Assembly: GCA_028693885.1 (NCBI GenBank)
Contig: JAQUUM010000043.1
Span: 1-8,759, forward strand
Length of the DNA: 8,759 bases
Direction of reading: 5' to 3'
DNA from: Bacilli bacterium
Lineage (GTDB): Bacteria > Bacillota_I > Bacilli_A > ML615J-28 > CAG-698
The first letter of the stretch is position 1. Every line of letters starts with the position of its first letter. A program made the position numbers and the translations under genes. The notes beneath the pieces were generated by a model. It made no database searches. It saw nothing but the letters and a program-made list of their open reading frames with translations, and was not told where the DNA came from. Shown here in pieces: positions 1 through 5,935 of the stretch.

Positions 1-62
1 GTTTCAGCAATACATCCTGATAAAGTAAATATAAGCATTAATAATAAAAATATTTTTTTCAT
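1..62 (-). CDS. Lipoprotein, N-terminal 20 codons only (5' end of gene, runs off left edge)
   Basis: Reading the minus strand from the ATG at 62-60 gives MKKIFLLLMLIFTLSGCIAE, open to the window edge. This is a classic bacterial lipoprotein signal peptide: two lysines, a hydrophobic core, then the lipobox LSGC with the cysteine at residue 17. The mature protein should be lipid-anchored on the outer face of the cytoplasmic membrane. The function cannot be told because the mature part lies outside the window; substrate-binding proteins of ABC importers are one common class. The gene has its own promoter (116-144) and an odd leader with an SD-like sequence 25 bases from the ATG, separated from it by a perfect hairpin (72-87). 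A GTG at 86-84 is in frame, but it directly abuts the SD and would put charged and cysteine residues before the signal peptide, so the ATG is preferred. Confidence 0.8.
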   Translation of the reverse strand, partial: MKKIFLLLMLIFTLSGCIAE

Positions 63-71
63 GTCGCAATT

Positions 72-95
72 TGTGCAAAAATGCACACTCCTTTT
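72..95 (-). promoter_or_regulatory. Leader with SD sequence and hairpin before the lipoprotein start
   Basis: On the minus strand AAAAGGAG (95-88) is followed at once by TGTGCA-TTTT-TGCACA (87-72), a perfect 6-bp stem with a 4-base loop, then 9 bases to the ATG at 62. The linear SD-to-ATG distance is about 25 bases, too long for efficient initiation; folding the hairpin would leave 9. The palindrome could equally be a DNA operator. The sequence is plain to see; the role is inference. Confidence 0.55.
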
Positions 96-115
96 ATTCA
101 AGATATCCCTATTTT

Positions 116-144
116 ATTATAACACAGCAACACTCTTTCTTCAA
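116..144 (-). promoter_or_regulatory. Sigma70-type promoter of the lipoprotein gene
   Basis: On the minus strand a -35 TTGAAG (144-139) and a consensus -10 TATAAT (121-116) are separated by exactly 17 bases. Transcription should start near 109, giving an untranslated leader of about 47 bases before the ATG at 62. A 15-bp palindrome (135-149) covers the -35 box, which suggests regulation. Confidence 0.75.
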
Positions 145-149
145 GAAAG
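135..149. promoter_or_regulatory. Perfect palindrome over the -35 box, possible operator
   Basis: CTTTCTT-C-AAGAAAG is a perfect inverted repeat with 7-base arms and a 1-base centre. It contains the whole -35 hexamer of the lipoprotein promoter, where a bound repressor would block RNA polymerase. I do not recognise the motif as that of a named regulator. It has no T-tract and is unlikely to be a terminator. Confidence 0.45.
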
Positions 150-191
150 CACTTACAAAAATGCTTTTGTTTATGATTATTTTAAGATTAA

Positions 192-692
192 CTAGTGTTT
201 ACTAGCAATTTCGATATAAGCTATTTTATTGTTAACAAACCTAGATTCCATAAGTGATATAGAATCAACCTCAATTTTCAAAGATGATAGATTGCTTTTT
301 AATATAAACTGGTTATTCTTAAGCCTTCTTGCTAAAGTAATATGCGGGATATAATTAGTTTGACTAAGAGATAACTTTTTAGTTATTTGCTTATATATAT
401 CGCCCAAAATCAAGTTTTCTTTTACTTTTAAAAACCAAATTTTTCCATCCTTTTTTTCAAAAAAATCAAATCCTTCTACCTCAATCTCAAATTTATTAAA
501 TTTAATATTGCTAAGAACTTCAATATAATAATCTAATTTCATTTTATCAATTTCTCCTGCAAAATATATCGTTAAGTGAATATTTTCCTTTCTTGTAAAA
601 GATGCCAAATTATTATCATTAACTTTCAAAATTTCTTGATAAATCAATTCTTTTATTTCTTCTTTAAAATTAACAGCATAAAAAATTCTCAT
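192..692 (-). CDS. thpR: RNA 2',3'-cyclic phosphodiesterase (2H phosphoesterase, ThpR/LigT family)
   Basis: A 166-residue protein, somewhat short for the family (about 175-190), but carrying both halves of the 2H phosphoesterase active site: H39-L-T41 (HLTIYF) and H117-I-T119 (HITLAR). Each His-x-Thr supplies a catalytic His and a phosphate-contacting Thr. The opening MRIFYAVNF and the ENIHLTIYFAGEI block are typical of the family. Known members hydrolyse 2',3'-cyclic phosphate ends of RNA to 2'-phosphates, and some join tRNA halves by 2'-5' linkage in vitro; they act in the cytoplasm. The ATG overlaps the stop of the upstream ABC permease gene by one base (TAATG), so it is the last gene of that operon and probably translationally coupled. 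No strong terminator follows it. Family is certain; the physiological substrate is unknown. Confidence 0.9.
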   Translation of the reverse strand: MRIFYAVNFKEEIKELIYQEILKVNDNNLASFTRKENIHLTIYFAGEIDKMKLDYYIEVLSNIKFNKFEIEVEGFDFFEKKDGKIWFLKVKENLILGDIYKQITKKLSLSQTNYIPHITLARRLKNNQFILKSNLSSLKIEVDSISLMESRFVNNKIAYIEIASKH

Positions 693-1483
693 TAAACAAT
701 AAATTCTCTTTTCTTAAATCTTATATTAGCAATTAATAAACCGACTACTACTATAAAAAGATAGATTAATAAACTAATATATTCAATATTCATATCAGCT
801 TTAATTATTTCAGCTGGATTACAAAATGTAAAAGGTGTAATATGTTTTAAAGCTTTTAAAATCTCTGAATCTGTTAGAGTAGAAATCATAAATATTATAT
901 AGAGAGGTATTGGAATAATTATTGCTATTAACTGACTAGTATTGACTTTTGTTAATGATGCTAATATCAATCCTAAATAACCTATAAATATTAGCATTAA
1001 AGTATTAAAAAATGTAAAAATCATAAACTCTAAAAACATAAAACCATCATTAACAAATATAAAACCAACTAAAGTCAATATTGTTACTAAAACTGAAAAG
1101 ATTGTAATATTCAAAGTAATTGCTAATACTTTTGAAACAAAAAACTTTGTTCTTGAAATTGGTAAAGTATAAACACCTTCAACAGTTTTTTCTTTTTCAT
1201 CTCTTGCAATAGCATTAAATCCAAGCAACCCAGCAAAGATTGCTCCGAAAATTTGATACATCATTGCTCCTTCGGTTGCAAAATATTCTGTTACATTATC
1301 TGGCAAACCTCCAAAGCTCTCTAAGAATGGCTCTAATTCAGCTGGTAGCATTTGGTACATATCTTTAACTAACGGGTATAAAACAACTACTAAAATCATT
1401 GATAGCCCAATTGAAATAGACCATATTAAATTTGCTTTCAAATTCCTTCTGATTTCTAATTTAAAAATATTTGTTTCAATCAT
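692..1483 (-). CDS. ABC-2 type transporter permease
   Basis: A 263-residue integral membrane protein with about six hydrophobic segments (roughly residues 18-38, 75-95, 119-142, 149-175, 184-203 and 235-253). Between the second and third lies the cytoplasmic coupling segment typical of ABC-2 permeases, ARDEKEKTVEGVYTLPISR (93-111), followed by FFVSKVL. The protein would form the membrane channel paired with the ATPase encoded just upstream; its ATG shares one base with that gene's TAA (TAATG at 1485-1481), and the end of the ATPase gene supplies the SD (GAAGGTGAA). No substrate-binding protein gene accompanies the pair, so this is most likely an exporter. The substrate cannot be read from sequence; lipids, peptides and antibiotics are usual for the class. 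Confidence 0.88.
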   Translation of the reverse strand: MIETNIFKLEIRRNLKANLIWSISIGLSMILVVVLYPLVKDMYQMLPAELEPFLESFGGLPDNVTEYFATEGAMMYQIFGAIFAGLLGFNAIARDEKEKTVEGVYTLPISRTKFFVSKVLAITLNITIFSVLVTILTLVGFIFVNDGFMFLEFMIFTFFNTLMLIFIGYLGLILASLTKVNTSQLIAIIIPIPLYIIFMISTLTDSEILKALKHITPFTFCNPAEIIKADMNIEYISLLIYLFIVVVGLLIANIRFKKREFIV

Positions 1484-2358
1484 TATTCTTCACCTTCTTT
1501 TTTATAGTAACCGATGAATATTTCTTCTAAATCAACATTATTAATTGTAAGATCTTCAAATTTTATATTGCTAAGATATTTTAGCAAATCATTAATATCA
1601 CCATCGTATTTATAAATTGCTTTATTATTTTCTTTTTTTAGATACTTTAATTCATTATATTTAAGTTTTAAATCATGTGGTTGAACGACAATTTTTTTAT
1701 GAGCTTGTTTTTTTATATTCTCTAGTTCATCAACAAAAAGAATTTTACCTTCTTTAATTAAGGCAACTCTATCACAAACCTTTTGAACCTCTGATAATAT
1801 ATGGCTTGATAATAGTATGGTAGCTCCTCTTTGTCTTTCTTCTTCTAAAATATCAAAGAATTTTTGTTGCACCAAAGGATCTAATCCGCTTGTTGGCTCA
1901 TCTAATATGATTACTTTAGGACTGTGTAATAAAGCAGCGACAATTCCAACTTTCTTTTTATTTCCAAAAGACAAATCAGAAATTTTCTTATTTATATCTA
2001 AGTCTAACTTCTCCGCAAGTTCAACGATTTTTTCCTCGTTTGCATTTCTAATTTTAGCAAATATTTTTAATTGTTCGAACACTTTTAACTCTTTATAGTA
2101 ATTAGCTTCACTCGGCAAATATCCGACAACTTCATTAATCTTTAAATATTCACCAGGAGCATCAAATCCTAAAATTGAAGCAAAGCCTGAAGTCTTGTTA
2201 ATTAATCCTACTAGGATTCTTAAAAGTGTAGTTTTACCAGCTCCATTAGGACCAACAAACCCAAAGATTTCTTTTTCTCTAACTTCAAAAGACACATCTT
2301 CAATTCCTCTGGCTGTTCCATAGTATTTTTTCAAATTTTTTATTTCTATAATATTCAT
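1483..2358 (-). CDS. ABC transporter ATP-binding protein (ABC-2 exporter type)
   Basis: A 291-residue cytoplasmic nucleotide-binding subunit. Motifs in order: Walker A GPNGAGKTT (36-44), a Q-loop region GYLPSE (79-84) where the usual Gln is replaced, the signature LSFGNKKK (129-136) in place of LSGGQ, Walker B VIILDE (149-154), D-loop SGLDP, and H-loop His186 in LLSSH. The degenerate signature and Q-loop are usual in this group of export ATPases and do not by themselves indicate loss of function. The last ~80 residues form the variable C-terminal extension. It is the first gene of an overlapping operon with the permease and thpR. The SD AGGGGG (2370-2365) lies six bases before the ATG, and an extended -10 promoter lies upstream. 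Confidence 0.92.
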   Translation of the reverse strand: MNIIEIKNLKKYYGTARGIEDVSFEVREKEIFGFVGPNGAGKTTLLRILVGLINKTSGFASILGFDAPGEYLKINEVVGYLPSEANYYKELKVFEQLKIFAKIRNANEEKIVELAEKLDLDINKKISDLSFGNKKKVGIVAALLHSPKVIILDEPTSGLDPLVQQKFFDILEEERQRGATILLSSHILSEVQKVCDRVALIKEGKILFVDELENIKKQAHKKIVVQPHDLKLKYNELKYLKKENNKAIYKYDGDINDLLKYLSNIKFEDLTINNVDLEEIFIGYYKKEGEE

Positions 2359-2385
2359 CCTATACCCCCTATATACTTCTTTTAT

Positions 2386-2412
2386 ATTATACCAATTTAA
2401 AAATGATTTAAA
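2386..2412 (-). promoter_or_regulatory. Extended -10 promoter of the ABC-thpR operon
   Basis: The minus strand shows TGG-TATAAT, an extended -10 with the hexamer at 2391-2386. The -35 is poor: TTTAAA at 2412-2407 is 15 bases away, TTTTAA 16. The -35 region overlaps the T-tract of the nadE terminator, so terminator and promoter are packed together. The 15-base core TGGTATAATATAAAA also occurs at the EEP gene promoter (5333-5319). Confidence 0.65.
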
Positions 2413-2443
2413 AAGAAAAATAGAGTTTTTTTAAAACCCTATT
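2411..2443 (-). terminator. Intrinsic terminator after nadE
   Basis: On the minus strand an 11-bp stem (2443-2433 with 2429-2419, including one G-U wobble) closes a 3-base loop and is followed by TTTTTCTTTT. The 5' arm includes the nadE stop codon (2441-2439). It ends the pyrG-nadE transcript just before the next operon's promoter. Confidence 0.85.
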
Positions 2444-3176
2444 CTTTATCACTTGAATATATTTTAGAACTCGTTCTTTTGTGTTCTGTATTTTTGTGAT
2501 TCCTCTCAATAATTTCTTTTTCCTTTAAAGAAACCGTTTTTCCATTTATATAATCTTCGATAGCTTTATAGCTAACTCCCATTTCAATTTCATCAGTTTG
2601 ACCTTCGAAAAGTCCAGCTGAAGGAGCTTTCTCTATAATACTTTTAGGAGCATTCAAATATTCAAGGAACTCATATATTTCTGAAACTGTTAAATCCCCA
2701 ATAGGATTTATATCAAAAGCTCCATCTCCCCACTTTGTAAAATATCCCATGAAAATTTCACTTTTATTTCCAGTCCCAACAACCAGTCTATTATCGCAAG
2801 CAGCTATTGTATAAAGAGTTGTCATCCTCAACCTAGGAGCAATATTGTTTAAACTTTTGCCTTCTATCTTAATACTTTTATTGATATTTTCAACTAAAAG
2901 TTTTTTAGTTTGAGACAAATCAACAACTTTAGTTTCAATATCAAATTGTTTAGCAATTTCTAAAGCATCTATTGTATCTTGACCATAGTTTTGTTTTGAT
3001 TCACAAGGCATGATAATTCCTAAAGTATTAGCACATGCAATTTTGCAAAGAACACCCACCAAAGCACTATCTTTCCCTCCGCTATTACCATAGATCAAAC
3101 CATTTGCATTAGCTTCTTTAATTGCATCTCTTATAAAAGCAATCCTTTTCTCTAATTCAACTTGATAATTTCGCAT
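2439..3176 (-). CDS. nadE: NH3-dependent NAD+ synthetase
   Basis: A 245-residue cytoplasmic enzyme that adenylates nicotinate adenine dinucleotide and amidates it with ammonia, the last step of NAD biosynthesis. The N-type ATP pyrophosphatase loop SGGKDS is at 32-37. Further blocks are RLRMTTLY, VVGTGNKSEIFMGYFTKWGDG (near 132-152), the DLTVSEIYEFL region and KAPSAGLFEGQTDE, all hallmarks of NadE. There is no N-terminal nitrilase/glutaminase domain, so it uses free ammonia, and the length is normal for that form. The SD GAAGGA lies five bases before the ATG. It is 14 bases downstream of the pyrG stop codon and presumably was co-transcribed with pyrG. If the pyrG break is real, its original promoter may be lost and its present source of transcription is unclear. 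Confidence 0.95.
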   Translation of the reverse strand: MRNYQVELEKRIAFIRDAIKEANANGLIYGNSGGKDSALVGVLCKIACANTLGIIMPCESKQNYGQDTIDALEIAKQFDIETKVVDLSQTKKLLVENINKSIKIEGKSLNNIAPRLRMTTLYTIAACDNRLVVGTGNKSEIFMGYFTKWGDGAFDINPIGDLTVSEIYEFLEYLNAPKSIIEKAPSAGLFEGQTDEIEMGVSYKAIEDYINGKTVSLKEKEIIERNHKNTEHKRTSSKIYSSDKE

Positions 3177-3190
3177 ATTATTCCTTCTTT

Positions 3191-3466
3191 CTATAAAGTA
3201 GATTTTAAAAATTCTAAAAATATTGGATGTGGTTTATTTGGCCTGCTTTTAAATTCAGGATGAAATTGCACTCCTAAAAAGAATTTATTGTTTGGGATTT
3301 CAATCGCTTCTACAATTTTTTCATCTGGCGATGTACCACTTATTATTATACCATTTTTTATAAACATTTCTCTATAATTATTATTAAATTCGTATCTATG
3401 GCGATGCCTTTCATTAATCAAATCTAAGTTATATGCTTTTTTAAGCAAAGTCTTCTCTTTAACTTT
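3191..3466 (-). pseudogene. pyrG: CTP synthase, C-terminal fragment (5' four-fifths missing)
   Basis: The minus strand encodes about 91 residues that match the end of CTP synthase: [10 protein letters not shown], then [42 protein letters not shown] and the terminal helix. The HPE of the glutamine amidotransferase triad is present. The nucleophile Cys, the MRLG block and the whole ATP/UTP-binding synthetase domain are absent; a full enzyme is about 530-540 residues. Homology stops near 3466, and the frame then continues by chance through DNA that encodes glutamine synthetase on the other strand. The only initiator-like codon upstream, a TTG at 3526, lies in that foreign DNA without an SD. As it stands it cannot make CTP synthase. 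Either the gene is broken by rearrangement or the join is artificial. Identity is near certain; the cause is open. Confidence 0.9.
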
Positions 3467-3472
3467 ACGACG
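3463..3472. other. Head-to-head junction between pyrG and glutamine synthetase fragments
   Basis: The CTP synthase match (minus strand) ends at about 3466 and the glutamine synthetase match (plus strand) begins at about 3469. The in-frame plus-strand stop TAA at 3460-3462 lies just inside pyrG DNA, which fixes the left limit. No insertion sequence, target duplication or spacer lies between them. This is what one end of an inversion with breakpoints inside two genes looks like, and equally what a chimeric amplification or assembly join looks like. Confidence 0.8.
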
Positions 3473-4134
3473 AATTAGAAAAATCAAACGATTTTCAAAA
3501 GGATCTAGATGAATTAATTCGCTCAACCATTAGAAAACATAAACGCATTATTTTCAACGGCAATAACTACACTGATGAATGGGTAAAAGAAGCCAAATCT
3601 CGTGGATTACTAAATCTTTCTTGCACGGTTGAAGCATTACCTGAATACATTAAAGAAAAAAATATAGTTCTTTTCGAAAAACATAGTGTTTTAAAAAGTA
3701 AAGAAGTTCATTCAAGATGCGAAATTCTCCTTGAAAATTACTGTAAAGTAGTAAGAATTGAAGCACTTACAATGATAGAAATTATTAAGAAAAGCATTAT
3801 TCCTGCACTTGTAAACTATCAAAAAGATTTACTAGGAATTGTTTCAAGTAAAAAAGAATTAAATCCAGACTTAAACTCAGACCTTGAGTTTGGAGTATTA
3901 TCAAAAATTTCAAAACTTAGTTACTCTTTAAATAAAAGTTTAGAAGAATTAGAATCATCAGTATTAGAAGTGAAATCTTTAGAAAATGTATTTACTGCCT
4001 CTAAGTTTTACCGAGAAAGTGTTTTTATGAATATCTTAAAAACTAGAATTATAATAGATGAGTTAGAAACAATTGTCTCAAAAAATTATTGGCCTTTTCC
4101 AACTTATGGAGAAATTCTATATAGTGCTAACTAA
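3469..4134 (+). pseudogene. glnN: Type III glutamine synthetase, C-terminal fragment
   Basis: An open plus-strand frame of about 221 codons matches the end of GSIII enzymes: [35 protein letters not shown], a VEALPEY segment, LFEKHSVL, RCEILLENYCK and IEALTM, then a helical stretch and the terminus WPFPTYGEILYS. Full GSIII proteins are about 700 residues, so the catalytic beta-grasp and ATP/glutamate-binding regions are missing. The frame has no internal stop. The first in-frame ATG (3772) lies deep inside the domain and has no convincing SD. The fragment is therefore not expected to be active. GSIII makes glutamine from glutamate, ammonia and ATP. The fragment starts at the junction with pyrG, its 3' end is intact, and a strong terminator follows. 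Confidence 0.88.
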
Positions 4135-4138
4135 AATT

Positions 4139-4178
4139 AAAGTCATGAATTTAATGAAATTCATGACTTTTTTTATTT
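4139..4178. terminator. Bidirectional intrinsic terminator between glutamine synthetase and EEP genes
   Basis: A perfect 14-bp stem (4139-4152 with 4157-4170) with a 4-base loop AATG is followed on the plus strand by a T-rich run and on the minus strand by TTTAATTTT. It sits between two convergent gene ends and should stop transcription from both sides. Confidence 0.9.
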
Positions 4179-5301
4179 AATCTATCAAACTGAAAATGAA
4201 TTTTACAGGGTTGTGATCACTATACATAAAATTTACATCTTGACCATTTAAACTAACAATGTTTTCAACTAAAACCGTACTCACATTATCAGAAACAATA
4301 AACCCATCGATTGTTACTGTATAATTAACCCCCTCTTCCCACGGAATGTCAGTTGCTCTACAAGTTGGAGCTAAATCAGAACTTGCAAATCTAAATCCAC
4401 TTGGAAGTTGAGACTCTTCTAAAACAAAAATCCATTCTGGTAAAAGTTGAGTTGTTGGAAACGAATTTAGGGTTGATGCTATATCATGGTTAAAATCTCC
4501 ACCTGCAATTACATAATTCCCTAAAGCATATTCTGTTTCTAAAACTGTTTTTAAAACTTCTAATTGCTGAGCTCTTATTAATCCACCCTCATCATATGCT
4601 GATAAATGAACATTTATCATAACTAATTCTTTAGCATTTGAAGTTGGTATACGATTAACAACAAAACATCTATCTAAATCAAAAAACTTATTTGGAAATG
4701 ATTCATCAACAGGAAGTTTGTGTCTAACTGAACTAGCAATTTTCAAATTAGAAAATGTAGCAATTCCTGCTTTCGTAGTCCCATGAGGATCATGAAAAGG
4801 ATAAAATAGATATGCTGTGTGGAAATTATATCCAAAAGTTGATATATAACTATCAAATCTATCTTGTAATTTTTCGTATTGATTAATTCCAAAACACCTA
4901 TTTGACTGGATATCTACTTCTTGAAATAACATTATATCAGCCTCAAGTGCAGCAGCTAAATCAACCGCACCATTTGTGTTTGTTAATGCACTTGTTTTTG
5001 ATACTGCTTTACCATATTTACCAACCGTTTTTGTACCATCTTGCATTGTGCCTTTATCCATAAAAAATGAATAATCTCTATCATATGCACCAAAACCAAT
5101 ATTATATGTTACTGCAGTATATTCTTGATTTACTAAAGCTACAGGTAATTCATTTTCTATAATATCACTACTTAAATCCTTTAAATCTTCAATTCTATAA
5201 TATTGAATACTAACATACCCAACATATCCTCCAACTACTACAACTAAAAAAATAATAAAACTTAGTAAAATAATCATAATACTTTTAAACGTCTTTTTCA
5301 T
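4177..5301 (-). CDS. Membrane-anchored endonuclease/exonuclease/phosphatase (EEP) family protein
   Basis: A 374-residue protein beginning MKKTFK. A hydrophobic segment at about 8-30 is a signal anchor or uncleaved signal, placing the enzyme domain outside the cell. The EEP (DNase I-like) fold is shown by its metal-dependent motifs: N67 in TYNIGFG, E128 in QEVD, N230 and H232 in NVHLSAYD, D269 and N271 in GGDFNHD, D332 in IDGF, and D362-H363 in SDHNPV. All catalytic positions are kept, so it should cleave a phosphodiester or phosphomonoester; nucleic acid, sphingomyelin-like lipid and inositol phosphate are all known substrates in the superfamily and cannot be separated here. An ATG four codons upstream (5313) is possible, but GGGAGG (5310-5305) would then lie inside the gene; it fits as the SD for the ATG at 5301. 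Divergent from the guanine deaminase gene. Confidence 0.85.
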   Translation of the reverse strand: MKKTFKSIMIILLSFIIFLVVVVGGYVGYVSIQYYRIEDLKDLSSDIIENELPVALVNQEYTAVTYNIGFGAYDRDYSFFMDKGTMQDGTKTVGKYGKAVSKTSALTNTNGAVDLAAALEADIMLFQEVDIQSNRCFGINQYEKLQDRFDSYISTFGYNFHTAYLFYPFHDPHGTTKAGIATFSNLKIASSVRHKLPVDESFPNKFFDLDRCFVVNRIPTSNAKELVMINVHLSAYDEGGLIRAQQLEVLKTVLETEYALGNYVIAGGDFNHDIASTLNSFPTTQLLPEWIFVLEESQLPSGFRFASSDLAPTCRATDIPWEEGVNYTVTIDGFIVSDNVSTVLVENIVSLNGQDVNFMYSDHNPVKFIFSLID

Positions 5302-5324
5302 ATTCCCTCCCATGTACTTTTTAT

Positions 5325-5352
5325 ATTATACCACATTTTTTATCTATTTAAA
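5325..5352 (-). promoter_or_regulatory. Extended -10 promoter of the EEP gene
   Basis: The minus strand has TGG-TATAAT with the -10 at 5330-5325 and a TTTAAA -35 candidate at 5352-5347, spacing 16. The core is identical over 15 bases to that of the ABC-thpR promoter. Its start region lies back to back with the plus-strand guaD promoter, 18 bases away. Confidence 0.65.
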
Positions 5353-5370
5353 GCCTTATTTAAAAACCAT

Positions 5371-5399
5371 TTGACATTAATATTTAAACTAGTTATAAT
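5371..5399 (+). promoter_or_regulatory. Consensus sigma70 promoter of guanine deaminase
   Basis: TTGACA (5371-5376), a 17-base spacer and TATAAT (5394-5399) match the consensus exactly. Transcription should start near 5406, leaving a leader of about 19 bases. An AT-rich inverted repeat TATAAT-TTAT-ATTATA (5394-5409) runs from the -10 across the start site; it may be chance. Confidence 0.9.
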
Positions 5400-5424
5400 T
5401 TATATTATAGAAAGGGATGAGGAA

Positions 5425-5907
5425 ATGGCAAAAAAAACCAACGAAAAATTAATGGAGATGGCGATTAAACAAGCTAGAAAGACTATGAATAAAAATTATG
5501 GTGGTCCTTTTGGTGCTGTTATCATTAACGAGAAAGGAAAAGTTATTGCTGTTAGTTCTAATACTGTTTTAAAAGACAAAGATCCTACTGCTCATGCTGA
5601 AATTAGTGCTATTAGACAGGCTACACTAAAATTAAAAACACACGATTTAAGTAATTGTGTAATGTTTTCCACTGCTTTTCCTTGCCCAATGTGTTTAGGA
5701 GCAATTATTTGGTCAAACATTAAAACTGTTTACTATGGATGCGACTCAAAACAAACAAATGAATTAGGTTTTAGGGATGATAAAATTTATGAATTCCTAA
5801 AAGGCGATTGTAAAAACGTTAATGTTTTAGAATTATCAAATCAAGATCAAGAAAAATGCACTGCACTAATTACTGAGTACAAAGAAAAAGAAAAGCAAAT
5901 TTATTAA
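5425..5907 (+). CDS. guaD: Guanine deaminase (cytidine deaminase-like zinc fold)
   Basis: A 160-residue cytoplasmic enzyme that deaminates guanine to xanthine and ammonia in purine salvage and catabolism. It carries the zinc/catalytic motif H57-A-E59 in DPTAHAE and the paired zinc cysteines in PCPMC (87-90), plus GGPFGAVI (26-33). The PTAHAE, PCPMCLGAI and GF(R)DD-x-IY blocks and the tyrosine-ended C-terminus resemble Bacillus GuaD; tRNA adenosine deaminase TadA is the main alternative and fits less well. The start is the ATG at 5425, with SD AAAGGGA (5411-5417) seven bases upstream. A longer frame from TTG at 5371 is excluded because that TTG is the first three bases of the consensus -35 box. 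A single-gene transcript ended by a hairpin at 5908. Confidence 0.9.
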   Translation: MAKKTNEKLMEMAIKQARKTMNKNYGGPFGAVIINEKGKVIAVSSNTVLKDKDPTAHAEISAIRQATLKLKTHDLSNCVMFSTAFPCPMCLGAIIWSNIKTVYYGCDSKQTNELGFRDDKIYEFLKGDCKNVNVLELSNQDQEKCTALITEYKEKEKQIY

Positions 5908-5935
5908 GACCTTAGTTACCTAAGGCCTTTTTTTT
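5908..5935 (+). terminator. Intrinsic terminator after guanine deaminase
   Basis: CCTTAG-TTAC-CTAAGG forms a 6-bp stem (5910-5915 with 5920-5925), extended by one more G-C pair past an A-C mismatch, then a run of eight T. It directly follows the stop codon. In the minus direction the following T-run is poor, so it may serve natB only weakly. Confidence 0.85.

Noticed and set aside
146..167. Imperfect hairpin AAAGCA...TGCTTT as terminator of thpR
   Set aside because: The stem is only six pairs with a long, mismatched interior, and no T-run follows on the minus strand; it also abuts the -35 palindrome. Too weak to call.
1817..2098. Plus-strand open frame of 93 codons
   Set aside because: It lies wholly antisense to the core of the ABC ATPase gene, whose motifs are unmistakable; it has no SD and no recognisable domain.
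1483..2358. Missing Q-loop Gln and a degenerate LSFGN signature in the ABC ATPase as a sign of an inactive protein
   Set aside because: The same replacements (GYLPSE/GFLTSE, LSxGxK-type signatures) are common in ABC-2 export ATPases and also occur in the intact NatA-like protein in this window.
3467..3526. The first ~20 codons of the minus-strand frame leading into pyrG, from a TTG at 3526
   Set aside because: These codons are antisense to the glutamine synthetase coding sequence and match no CTP synthase; the TTG has no SD. It is read-through of the junction, not a gene start.
5394..5409. TATAAT-TTAT-ATTATA as guaD operator
   Set aside because: Perfect but made only of A and T, and one arm is the -10 box itself; such symmetry arises readily by chance in DNA of this composition.
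5302..5424. Guanine or other riboswitch ahead of guaD
   Set aside because: The promoter leaves only about 19 untranslated bases, too short for any known aptamer.
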